Assembly: GCA_019914995.1 (NCBI GenBank)
Contig: CM034129.1
Coordinates: forward strand, 930,001-994,000
Direction: 5' to 3'
DNA length: 64,000 nucleotides
DNA from: Acanthochlamys bracteata
Taxonomy: Eukaryota > Streptophyta > Magnoliopsida > Pandanales > Velloziaceae
Shown one piece after another: positions 1-11,371 of the stretch. The notes below the pieces were generated by a model that saw only the letters and a list, made by a program, of their open reading frames with translations, ran no database searches and was not told the origin of the DNA. Every line of letters begins with the position of its first letter. Position 1 is the stretch's first letter. Made by a program: the position numbers and the translations under genes.

Positions 1-2076
1 ACCACAATCAAGAAAAATCTATAACAAAGAAGTTTTTTGTAGCTTGCTTTAACATACTTACTAGACTCAAATGAAAGCAACGTACCACATGTGAGGATAT
101 GACAAACCGCATAGTAGAGGAGTAGAAGTCATAATTCGGCCCTGGTGAAATTTGACAAACATGATTCGGAAGTGGCAAGAAGACTGGTCGAAAAGCATTA
201 AGATTCACGGGTCCCTGTAAAAGAATGCAAAAGAGTGTAAATGATCAACATGCTATGTAACATAGAGGCACTATACCTGAACTGGAAGCTTATATTAATA
301 GGCATCAGCATTTTACAAAATATTATGAAAAGAGTTATCTTAGAAAGTTGTGTTAGGTCGTCAAATAACAAACTAATCCGTATTATGATCACTGCTTGAC
401 TGTCATTATGCTATATGTTATAATAGAGCTTTTACAACTCACCTTTCTATCAATTGGAAGAGGAAGATCAACTGAACAAAGTTTATATTTTCTTCCCATC
501 CTCACAATAAGAACCATATGGGTGTCACAGAAATCAACATCTTCTATATCAAGACCTGGCTCCTCGAGAAATACACACTGCATAAGACCACAAGCAAAAC
601 GAATTCACAAACATGGACCGATAGCTCGGCAAGGAACTATAAGCTCGCTACCAAGTATGTCCAAAGTGTCTAACTGGGTGCTTACGAACCTCCCAATTCT
701 CAGGAGAGGCATTTTCAACATTGCAGCTTAGTAGAAGATGTGAATCAACAGGTGTGCTTCCTTTAGCAGCATTGGTAAATAGATAAAAAAATCCTTTATG
801 ATGCTCAATAACACAATGAGCATGTGGTTCGCATTGCCATGCTAATGTCATGCCTGAAAGCGGATTATCGGCATTTATCAAGTAGACCTACAAATGCATA
901 CTTCGTTTGGACTAAGAAGCCAACACATACAAACACAACAAAAAGATCTAGCTAAGCATGTACCTTCGAGTAAGTATTTGAAAATGCATTGACAGTAATA
1001 AATCGAAAATCCTTGGTGTTCCTAATGCTAAGGAACACGGACTCATCACGTTCCTCCAAAATCAAGATATCATCTTTATCAGATCCCAATATACTACAAA
1101 AGATTCTGGGAAAAAAGACATGTGAGTAATTTCCCCGAAACTAGCATTACATTTCAACTTCATATTGTAACTCACCGGTATGGTCTTTTATCTTGATTTG
1201 TGACCGTATAGAGCAATGCTTTTCCTTGCATTGCCCATGAAATATCTGCCACCCGATCAGCTTGGGGTTTGGCACATAATGAACCTGTCGATAAGTCCCT
1301 CATAGACAGGACAAAGGAGTCTTTCTCCTTGTCGTACATAGTGTATGCAAGCAAACGATGATCCGGAGAAATTTCAGAGTGTTCTTCATAGGCGTATCCT
1401 GAAAGAAGAAAAGGGAAAACAAACAACAGGTTAAAGCAGCACATACTCCATAACTTCTAGCATATAAAACGAAACTGATTAAATCTTCCCAACAACAACT
1501 TTCAGTACCTCCAAAACGCTCAGCTTCAATATTGTAATCAAGCAACTTCTGCTCTATCCTCTGCCCAGCAGTGAAGTCGAACCCAGCCGAAGGCACATTG
1601 TAAGAAACAAACTCCTCCTGCAACGCAGCAGAACGTCTACATAGCAACGGGTACTGCTTCCCATCTTCCGCACGGCGACGGTAGTACAACCACGGACCCC
1701 ACTTCACCGGTGGGGAGCATGGATCCGAAGCTAATCTCACAGCCATCTCCAACTGAAGCTTTCGAACCAATCGATCGGCGCCGATGTAACCGAACACTGC
1801 TTCAGTGTACTTCTCTTCTTGCTCCATCGCCATATCCATGTGCCGCATGGAGGTCTGGTCAGAGAGGTCGGACATCCAAAGGTAAGGATCGTGCCACGTC
1901 ACACCGTGGAGGGTGGTTGGTTCCGGTTTCTGCGGCGGACGAGGAGGTGAAGGTGGTGGTGCTGCGTGTGGTTGTTTTTGGGTTTTTACAGCGGCGCGCC
2001 TGTGGATCGCCGCCACTGCTGCCGCACCACCGCGGCGGAGATTGGTTGAATTTTGAAGGAACTTGAAAGAGAGCAT
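1..2076 (-). CDS. Prolyl oligopeptidase family (S9A) protein, 5' part, truncated by window edge
   Basis: Six exons can be followed on the minus strand: 2076-1509, 1398-1176, 1093-964, 887-690, 577-443 and 214-86. All have GT/AG borders and consistent phases, giving 461 continuous codons; the rest lies left of the window. The start at 2076 (MLSFKFLQNS) opens an Arg/Ala-rich, acid-poor leader typical of an organelle transit peptide. After a Pro-rich stretch comes the family's entry motif (HGVTWHDPYLWMSDLSD, about residues 60-75) and then beta-propeller sequence, e.g. ISPDHRLLAYTMYDKEKDSF. The fold and order match plant serine peptidases of the S9A/oligopeptidase B type, such as what I recall of Arabidopsis At5g66960. 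The catalytic Ser-Asp-His domain would be in the missing 3' part, so activity cannot be judged. The neighbouring NFD6-like gene has the same orientation; its 3' end lies upstream of this promoter. Confidence 0.86.
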
Positions 2077-2985
2077 TGGAGTTGTTCGAACGAAAACCGG
2101 AGAAAGAATGGGTTTATAAAGGGTTCTCTACTATTAGCCCCATAAAATCTAATGGGCCTATTTGTGAGCTTAAAAGAGCGTGTTATGGGCTAAAAGGATC
2201 CAATAAAGGTCTATTTACAAAAATGGTCTACCAGTTTTACGTTTTAGAGCATTTCAAGATAAACAAAACACAAAATAAAATGATAAAAATTTCGAAAGCT
2301 AGAAGCGGTAAGTGGGATAAAGGAAAGCAGAAATTTTATTCCCAGGTTTTTGGAATTTTTTTCGTTGTCCTTCTTTCGTTTGTAGATTTGATTCTTTTGT
2401 TTTGTTATTTCATAGAAAATTTTCTTTATTGGAGGAACACTACCACTGGAGTTACTCGAGAACGGGGGAAAACCAGGTTTTACAAGATCATGACTGGAGA
2501 TTGTCACCGACACAAGGTAAAAAATTTGATCTTTTTATTATTTTAATTCTGGTTTGCAATTGGTTGTATAACTGAGTCACTTTTTACCCCTAGGGTTTAG
2601 AATGAAACAATCTTTTTGCTTTTCTAGACACGAGACAATTGCCAGATCAAGTTGAAATGCTGTAGATTAATTCTTGAAACTTTGAGCTAGCTCAAACCTT
2701 GCATGAAGTGAGGCTGTCAAGAAGCTAAGCATGACTTAGCTTTAAAACACAGCTGTATTGAGATAGATGATCCCAAACCATACAAATACTAGCTACAATT
2801 TCTGAACAGAAGTTTTATCTACATAACCTTCTGACAACTTATCAACAATTAAACAGCATTTGTCAATTTCTGCTTCAACAAGACAAGAATCCTCAATCTC
2901 AGAGCCAACCAGATAAAAGCTGAAAGTACTCCAAAAGATGACACTTCTGGACTGCTCAAGAGTCCTAGCTCCAATACTACTCAGT
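2077..2985. other. Intergenic: promoter of the peptidase gene and 3' UTR of the NFD6-like gene
   Basis: No coding region is supported here. The right part, roughly 2600-2985, should be the 3' untranslated end of the minus-strand NFD6-like transcript. It keeps an open frame (2793-2985) after the predicted stop, but that reading continues past the TGA only in another frame. The left part, 2077-2600, is AT-rich and should hold the promoter and 5' UTR of the peptidase gene. Confidence 0.5.
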
Positions 2986-5249
2986 TCAAGTACCTGCATA
3001 TATGTTGTGCGGGAGTCAATACACGTGGATATGCAAGCGATGAAACTAAAAAGGGAAAAAAAAAAGTCAAAGGCATAGTTCATCTTTAACATGCTGCACA
3101 GGAGCTCTTGCAGCCAGCAAGAAAGTGTATTATCGACATACTGAACAAAGCACACCAATTAATTGACCTAGAAATTTATAATTCCACTAAGATCCTTTAG
3201 ATGATATGTCATACAACAATCACACTAATTTTCACAAAACTGAGCGAAGGACAGAAAACAATGTAAAATTTTCAAAAGAGGTGGAAATTGATGGGAAGTA
3301 TTTGACTTCGCAGATACAAACCAACACAAGAAGGATGTAAGAAGGACGCTTCTTAGATCACAAGCTTACAGAAAGTAAGAATAAATTCTGGATTAGAAAC
3401 TGTAATCAATATGCAGCTGGCTGCATTTTGGGACCAGGACCTCCTATGCTATCATCTTTTGCAGTATATACCTTCTTTAAGAGAAGATCACATTGCAGAT
3501 TAGATAATAACAAAGGCAATATCCTGGGATGATAGTCTTATGAAGTATACCAATAATGCGCACATAACTACAGTTTGACATCTTAGGTTTGACAAATGGA
3601 TCATTTGATCAAACATCAGTTTGACATCTTAGGTTATGGATGTAAAGGACAATTAGAATAAATTTGTTTTAACTACGAACATTTTAAGCATAATGTACAT
3701 GGCAAGCCTTCGCAACAGTGTATGAGAATGCTAAGACCACTATCATACATTAACAATTCAACTTAAACCAAGTATCAGCCTCATCCAGGTCAATATAAAT
3801 TCATGTTACTCCTATAATAAACTATTAGCGCGACAAAGAATCACAACCTACTTATATTAAAACAATGGCATCAATCTCCAGCTTTCCACAAAATTTGAGC
3901 ATTGTGATGTCACCCATCCTTTCCATTCCCTACCAAATCCCAATCCATACAAATCAATTCCACAATGAAGCAATAGAAGAAATATAAGGCAGCCATCAAT
4001 CTGACGATGAGCATCTTAGTGTGTCCAGAGAATTACTACCACAGACAAAAAGTACACCATGATTGCATGTGGAATCATCTTACAACAGAAAATGATGCAA
4101 AAAAAACTTATTGTCCACCTAGTCCTAAATAACTGCATGTTCCTATGATAAAGCCAAACCACTATAATATGCCGGAAATCTACAGACCTACCAGATTCTT
4201 GTGAAACAAAGAAGGGGAAGCACAAAGTAACAATGAATACTGGTAGACCACGATAAGTTGCATGCTTCTAGATAGCCATAGGTAAATGGAGTATTAAAGT
4301 TTCTATAAGTAGGAGAAAGCACCGATGAGTTAAAATGCAACACATACAACCAATGACTTTCAATTGTTTAGTTGTTTACCAGCAACATACTTTTCCTATT
4401 TATTAACACTAAACTAATAGGACGAATTTGACAAAAGGGGAACCTACATAGTTAAGGAAAGCGGCATCCTCCAGTGAATGCATGCTTGTCACTTGCATCA
4501 ACCATCTTTTCCACCCTTACCTATTGTATTCAACTAAAACTCAATTCCAACACTATGAGGAACCAAAAATCAATATAAAATAAATGACTACATGAATCAT
4601 ACAACCAATGCATTGACACACTCTTTTCTTAACTACAGTAAATCATACACATATCAATGCCCTAGACATGCATGCATAACAAAGAAATAAGAAAAACCCA
4701 TGCTAAACACCTGTAAAGAAATTGACATCCAATGGTTTAACAACATCATAATCACAGATGCCCAAAATCCAAAAACACGTTACATTTTATCTACCAACCA
4801 ACATTCTTTTAACATCTTTAAGCTTTCATCTAGACGGAGTCAATTCAAAATAAGACTCACAAATTAAAAACTAGCGATCTTGGCAAGTGCGACGAAAGGT
4901 GATAGTACCCTGAAACAGCTCGCAGCAAGCCCTAACGCTGACAGAGAGATGTGAAGTAAGCCTCGCGGGCCCCACCACGCTATACAACGGCAGCACCGAT
5001 TGCACGCATCCAATCTCCCCCATCAACCCCGCCCTACCAATCAACAAACACCAAATTCATTCAAAAGAACTTAAGAAAGAAGACAAAGTTTGGATCTTTG
5101 ATTGATTATTACCTTGAAGGGAATGGGCGACGGCGGTGGGCTGTGGAGACCAGTGGTGGTCTAGAACGTGGGGTCGCCGGCGGTGAGCGAAGAGAAGTTG
5201 AACGTGCGGCAGCAGATATCGAGCGAGAGAGAGATCCACGCCAAGCCAT
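2986..5249 (-). CDS. NFD6: NUCLEAR FUSION DEFECTIVE 6-like small mitochondrial protein
   Basis: Three exons on the minus strand: 5249-5113, about 5034-4909, and 2993-2986, the last encoding only the end of a GT-stop tail. The product is about 89 aa. Residues 1-46 are a Ser/Arg/Ala/Pro-rich, acid-free leader (MAWRGSLSRSISAAARSTSL...), a classic mitochondrial presequence. The conserved core follows: GCVQSVLPLYSVVGPARLTS, then HLSVSVRACCELFQ. The family is named after Arabidopsis NFD6, needed for polar nuclei fusion in the female gametophyte; its biochemical role is not known to me. If intron 2 (about 1.9 kb) is retained or the transcript ends early, the frame reads on as GTITFRRTCQDR and stops near 4871, giving about 99 aa. 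The exon 1 and exon 2 calls are firm; the distant third exon is inferred from the CAG|GT junction and frame. Confidence 0.8.
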
Positions 5250-5430
5250 TTCTGTAGAGCCGTCAATCAAGCAACTGAACCGAAGGAAGAAGATGCAGGG
5301 TTTACGATTTAAAAGCTAATTAATGGATCGGGCCTGGCCCGATTATTAATGGGCTATTATTTATTAGGCCATCTGTTTAAATTCGCGGGCAAACGAATTG
5401 GGATCCACTGCAATTGGGGTTATAACCATT
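5250..5430. other. Short intergenic region, upstream of the NFD6-like gene
   Basis: This short gap lies between the minus-strand NFD6-like start and the decayed B3 copy. It should contain the NFD6-like 5' UTR and promoter. No clear TATA box was found. Confidence 0.35.
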
Positions 5431-7060
5431 GTTCTATAAAGTGATGATCGGTGATTCAAATCTAAGCTGGTAAACAAGATTGTTGCAGAATTCTTTCTTT
5501 TTTGTTTTTTTGTGGCTGAATTTCTTGATTTTGTTCTTGTTGTTTATGCAGAGAGTTCCACCTTCGTTCTTGATATATTTGAGATAAAGAAATCGTGGAG
5601 TGCAATCAGTGCTTAGAGGGCGTGGAGGGAGGCAGTGGAGTGTTGATGTATCTCGTGCTGGTGATGGTCGATGGTTGTTCAAGATCTTGCAATTGTTCAT
5701 GGTGATTTTTCGTTTCTTACTACGACGGTGATTTCTTCTTGGACGTGAGGTTCTTGAAAGTAAACAACTGAAATTTATAATCTTGTGCAGCTGTAATCAA
5801 CTGTGAGGGATCAAGAATTAATCTTTTTTAGTGTGTTTAATATTTGCAGTTTATGGGAAGACGGGATGTGAAAAGGAGAAAACAATCTTTGCTGCAGCTG
5901 CTACTACCCGTTGTTGCCTAGGATTTTGGGTTGACGAATGCAGCAGTCTATAAGAGTAAGAAGAATTGTGCAAAAGTGAAGCAAAGACAGGGGAAGCCTA
6001 TCTACATTGGAAGAACAAGTGAGTTTAGTGAGTTGAATTGCTAATAGTCCAATACAATGTGGTTCCTATTAGATTGATTTGTTTGTGTTACTGTTGTTTA
6101 GGTGCTTTGATTCAGTTGAAAAGGCCTCATCTGAAGTAGAGAAGCTGGCTGCTTTTGGAAAAGCCTTTTGGTTTGAAACCTCCAACTCCACATTCAGTAG
6201 CAGCTTGTAGATTTTACCGCAACTATCGTTTGGTGCTAAAAAAGCTAGCTTTAATAATTTCACCATGCTTTTTCAAGTTACGTACTGTGTTTCCGAAATA
6301 CACTGGTGAAAGAATATGAACTTGTCAAGAAGGCAGTTATAACCATGCAAGATCCACAACAGAGGAAGTGGCATATAAGGGTTGCTCGTATGAAGGAAGG
6401 CTACGTAAATTTATCGACTAAGTGGAGTGATTTTCAAAACGAAATTGTTGAGAGAAGGAGATGCTTGTTGTTTTAAGTTTATTCAAGGCAGTGATCTTGT
6501 TCATGTACTCGTGTTCTCTGAGAAAGGAGTTCGCTTTAGATAATTGCTCATTGTCTATTCAGATGAACCAATCCAATCAGTGGAGAGAAGGCCTCCAACA
6601 GAGACTGAGAAAGAACGGGTTGTGCTGTTGTGCATGCAGCAAATTCTTTCAAATCAGATCATCATCCTTGGTGCACTTGTGGAAATCTCGCAATGCTATT
6701 TATGTGGTAAGCCAAATTTATTTGGCGAAGTTTTTCTCTGCCCTGGACTTTGAAGTGATCTTGGTTAACCTGCATCAAAAAGTTACCTGAGTGTGCAAAG
6801 TCATAAGCCGTGGCATACACGTAGGGAAGTTGGTAGGCAAACTATGTTTCAGCTAATACACATATAATAGTGCTAAAGAGTTTCAATGTTATCTGGGGAA
6901 GGGATGGCCTGCATTCTCAAGGGACAACCGGTTATGGCTAGGAGACGCATTGGTCTTCCAGTTTCTTCATGCTTCTGTCGTTCGAGTCCATATATTCCGA
7001 GCTAGAGAAGCAGAAGCTCGACCCACAGATAAAACAAGCATACCTGTACGTTAAAACTTG
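5430..7060 (+). pseudogene. Decayed REM-type B3 gene, copy A
   Basis: The exons of the intact B3 gene at 11372-13749 can be recognised in order but heavily damaged. Exon 1 remnant lies about 5435-5472 and lacks the start codon. Exon 2 remnant, about 5550-6020, contains VPPSFLIYLR followed at once by a stop, and later the residual pieces YYDGDF and KPIYIGRTS. Exon 3 remnant is about 6102-6234, with stops in the frame. Exon 4 remnant is about 6300-6540 (FKFIQGSDLVHVLVF-like). Exon 5 remnant is about 6562-6705, reading DEPIQSVERRP against DDLIQPVERPS in the intact gene. Exon 6 remnant is about 6890-7030, ending with HIFRARE. Splice sites near exons 1, 3 and 5 are still visible. This is the oldest-looking of the three copies. 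No full-length product is possible. Confidence 0.8.
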
Positions 7061-7392
7061 AAACTGCATGCCAAACGTGTTGTTAATCGTTATCTCGTAG
7101 ATGTTTCAGATGCTTGAAGCTTGGAAAGAAAACCTTCAGGCTGCTTCAATCTGTACCGGAGCAGAATGGGCTTTTGGCTTTGGCTTGAATTTCTTGATTT
7201 TAGTTTTGTAGTGCAAGGAAGACAGAAAGCAATAAAAGCTTCGGTTTGGGCATCAACACGTGCGAATAGAGCACGAGAAGCAGCAGCAAATGCATCGATT
7301 TCCGTGCTGTCTCAATTTTCCAAGATTTCTGCAGAAAAAGAAACCGTAGGATTGAGAATTCCGCCCACTGAAAGTCTACCCAACTCCGAAAA

Positions 7393-10300
7393 ATGGTGAA
7401 ATCCCAGAGAAAGCGCCCGTCTTTCTTCAAAGTTATGCTCGGCGACTTCAATTCTACACTGGTAAATCAAAAAGATTCGATCTGTTTTTATTTCGAGTAA
7501 AATGATATAATGTTTGTTCTTGAAAGATTTCATCTTTCTTGAATGTTCTCTGATTTTGATTTATGGGCTTTTGCTGTAGAAATTCCACCTTTGTTTTCAA
7601 AGCACTTGAGAGGGAATCTTCGAATGGAATCAATGCTCAGAGGTCCAGACGGCAAGAAATGGCCTGTAAAAGTTCGCCGTACTGCTGATGACTGTTTGTC
7701 GTTGCAGAGCGGTTGGGAAGATTTCGTGAGAGAATACTCCAATCCTCGTGGAGATTTTATAGTTTTTCTCTATGATGGCGATCGATTTCGTCTTTGATGT
7801 TCTGGTTTAGGGGAAGAATGGCTATGAGAAGGAAGAAGAATGCTTCAAAGCTACCGCTGCTTCTGTTGCAGCCAGAGATAATCAGAAGACAGAGGCAATG
7901 GATGAGATGGAGGGCCAGTGAACCGAGGACAAGGGAAGGCTCTCGACATTGGAAGAACAAGTTGTGAGTATTCATATTTCATAGCTGCTTGAGTTGAATA
8001 TCTTCTACTCTGGTCGGTATTTGAGTAGAAGATACTCATAAACAACAAATTTGTGCTTCATTAATCATGAGAAGCACAAGTTAGTTGCTTCTGCATCAGT
8101 ACGTGTCCTAGATTTAGTAGAACTACTTATCTACACGAAAATGTCCAGGATCGTGGACAATTCAAGTCTTGATTAGAATCCCAAATCATAAATCATAACA
8201 AAGTAGGAACTTGAAGTTAAACTCTCTTAGACATTGAATCTTAAAAGCTAAGAATTTAAATGTTAGACAAATATTTGTGTGATGTTTAACTTTTAGATAA
8301 GCAGCTCTTAGAAGTTTCGCTGGTCACCAGCCCTCTTACATTTGGGATTTAGTGCTGATTGGTTTGGTACTTAGATTGGATGCCTAGTAATTGCAATTTT
8401 CAGTATCGTTGAAATCCAATGCTGAGATCTAATACCTTAGGTTTTCACAACTAGTTTAAAACATGGAATATCTAGTTGTTATTGGGCCACACGCTTGTGG
8501 ATAAAGTGAACATCAATTTCAATGTGCTTCGCTTTTACATGGGAGATGAGATTATACCGGTTTCTTTGGTTGTTTAGGTGGACTGATTCAGTTGAATTAG
8601 GCCTCCATTCAAGGTCAAAAAGCTGGTCGAATTTCAGGAAGCACGTGCTTTTAAACCTCCCCAACCCACATTTTGCAGCTGCTTATAGAGTGAGCCGCAG
8701 CTATCACATGGTGAATTTGCTGTAGCATAGAACTTTTTCTTTGTTGCTATAATTGCTATTACTTTCTCTTCTTTTATTTTAGTTTGGTTGTAGTAAAATT
8801 CACTGTTGCAAAACTTAGTGAGTTCTCGAAAACTTGACTCAAGACGAAGTTGCCCGAGTTCTTCAAGTACTCAAGGAGTTTCTTCAAAGTGCATCTGACT
8901 CAAATGAAATCCGCGTTGAGTTTTACAACAATGGTGAAATTCACGATGTTTTAAGTCAAAGGCAGCAGTATATTCAAGTCTTCCTTTTCCTATGTCTACT
9001 TTCAAGCCAAAACCAGATCAAGCTTAATATCCTTCAACCAAATTAAACGGTGGGAAACCAGCTAAGTGGCTGCTACCTATGACATTTTCAGAATCCTTGG
9101 GAGCTATTATTGTGAATTATGCTCTATGAACCATAAAGTTTATGGAGATGTAGGAAGCTCACTCCACTTGAAACCAACTTAAGTATGAGTATTTCCATCT
9201 GAATGTTTTGCGCTACTAACATTCAATCCCAGCCTTGATGGCTTAATTCTTTTCTTCTCCTTTTGCTACTAGGTAATCATTTCATCGATTCCTCCCTCCA
9301 GTTTTCTAGCTCTCAATGTGTTATAATTGAATCTTCAGTCTGGTACTCTAACTTACTCCTGTATTATGAATATTTTGAATCAACAAACATCTGTTTTGTG
9401 TTTCCTGTTCCAAACTAATGTCCTACATACATGCTGTTGACAACATGCAAAAGTCCTACTGTTTTCACAGTAATAGTTCAGCGAACAAGCTTGATAATGC
9501 TTAATACTTGCGTTGTGTTTTTTCTTAATGAAACCAATATACTTTTAGCAAGTTTGCAGTCTATGGTGCTGAACTATAACCATCACCTCATTTTCTTAAC
9601 TCTTTATAATATGTTGAAAAATAGCATAAAATCTCGATATGCATACTCTTGAGGAAAGACCGGTTTGATCTGTGTATGTTCATTTCGACTTACTGTAGTT
9701 AGACCAAGAAGCATGTATGGTCCTCATTGTAATCTAGCTGAAATATACCTAAACATGTGGTTTTCTTGAAAAAGTGCTCCATATTCTTCTTCTTATTATT
9801 TATCTCGACTTCCAGACAGTCCCTAATACATTGGCCAGAGAGTATGAGCTTGTGAACAAGGCAGCTGTGACCCTTCAAGATCCAATGAGAAGGAAGTGGC
9901 GTGTAAAAATTGTTCATGCAACAGATGGTCGCACAAATCTATTTTCTGGTTGACAAGATTTTTGCAAAGGAAACTCATTAGAAGAAGGAGATGCTTGTTG
10001 TGAGTTTGTCGGAGGCGCCCTAGTTCATGTCCACTTTTTTTAGGAATGGAGTCAAAGAAGAATGCACAGGATCAGTGCAAAGCAGGTAACGATAGAATAG
10101 TAATGATTCGCGTTATAAGCAATGCTTATGTCCTCTTAGAAAGTAATTATTTCTCACCAGATAGTGAGGCCATTGGTCTTTATGTAGATGACTTAACCCA
10201 ATTGGTAATGAGAATACTTCGAACTGTGCATGAAATCGGAAGGTTCTGCATGTAGCACGTTCTTTTTATAAACAGAAAATTCATGCTTTATACATTTGCT

Positions 10301-10850
10301 GAGACCTGCTTGCACTCAATCTTACCACATGGTTAAGTTTGAGTTTATTTTGTTAATTTGTTCTGCAAAATTCCCTAAAAGCGTATTATATTAACCATGC
10401 AAAGTACTCCTTATCTTTCAAATTTCCAAATTTTTTAATTGCGAGATGCACAAAATATGAGCTCCGGTTATAAATTTGACAGGCTGTTTGGCTTCCATAC
10501 TGCTTAACTATATGAGCTATAAAGAAAGCATATTTGCAATATTTTTAAACATTTTAATGGTTTTTTTTCTTGTAAGCAGACAATTCCAAGGCCGCTGGTA
10601 AAACTTTGCATGAAGAGAAGATCGACATTAACTCTTTACCATCCTTGTGGTAGACTGGTGGCCGGTGCGAATCAGGAGACAGATGAATGGCAACGCAAAT
10701 GTAGGGTAAGCAAGTTGGAAGTTCTTTGAGAGAAACGGTTTGCAGACAGGAGATGCTGTGTCTTCGAGTTCCGTGACTCCGGTTTTGTTCAAGTTTATAT
10801 GTTCCGTTCTGAAGAAGTGGATACCAAGTGCCACTTCTAAAGTAATATCT
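7393..10850 (+). pseudogene. Broken REM-type B3 gene, copy B
   Basis: A younger dead copy of the intact B3 gene. Exon 1 is whole at 7393-7461 (MVKSQRKRPSFFKVMLGDFN...) and ends at a good GT donor. Exon 2, about 7580-7968, has one base fewer before the IPPLFSKHL motif than the intact copy, so the frame does not join. It also carries a net 4-base insertion after the YDGD motif near 7781 and a TAT-to-TAG change soon after. Exon 3 is about 8577-8708. Exon 4, about 9817-10050, has TGG changed to TGA in the Trp-rich GGWLDF block. The exon 5 counterpart was not found, and exon 6 survives about 10615-10830. Intron 3 (about 1.1 kb) and the region before exon 6 are longer than in the intact gene and hold unexplained sequence. 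The 5' half could still be transcribed as a short B3 fragment. Confidence 0.82.
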
Positions 10851-11371
10851 GTCAGAACCTTTCTCCTGATTCACAGCGTGATGCTATAGTGCATAGATAC
10901 CAAATGTTTAATATCTGTCAAAACTGAGTACGAATGTGCTCCTCAGGCCAATATTCATATGATTCCTTAAAATTATCAAGAAGATAATTTGGATCAGATG
11001 GAAAAAGTTATAATCTTTCTTGAGAAATTGGTCTCTCTTGATACTGAAAGTAGGCAATTTTTCAAAAGAGGCTACAAGATTTCTTTCAGGTTTCTATTTT
11101 TCGAAGTTGCAGTGCCCATAATGCCACTTGCCAAAAGATTAAAAGGGTCAGGAATTTTTTAGATGAAAAATGTCCATGTCCAGTTCCACTACTGAGAACA
11201 AAGAACAAATCGCGCGAAAACCAACAGAACAAGAACAAGAACAGTGCCCAAGCAGCAGAACAATGTCTGCCCTCGCTCCCCGTGCCCTCTATTACTACTA
11301 CCGAAAACAACCATTACCATCCTTCTTTGACCAATCCGCCATTCTTAATTTGGTCAATCAAAGCTTTAGCA

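Noticed and set aside
396-731. 111-codon plus-strand open frame
   Set aside because: It overlaps exons 4 and 5 of the peptidase gene on the other strand and has no coding features of its own.
1710-2066. 118-codon open frame antisense to exon 1 of the peptidase gene
   Set aside because: It is the complement of a real GC-rich coding exon and shows no domain.
2076-2546. 156-codon plus-strand open frame upstream of the peptidase gene
   Set aside because: Low-complexity Lys/Phe-rich translation, no homology recognised, and it covers a promoter region.
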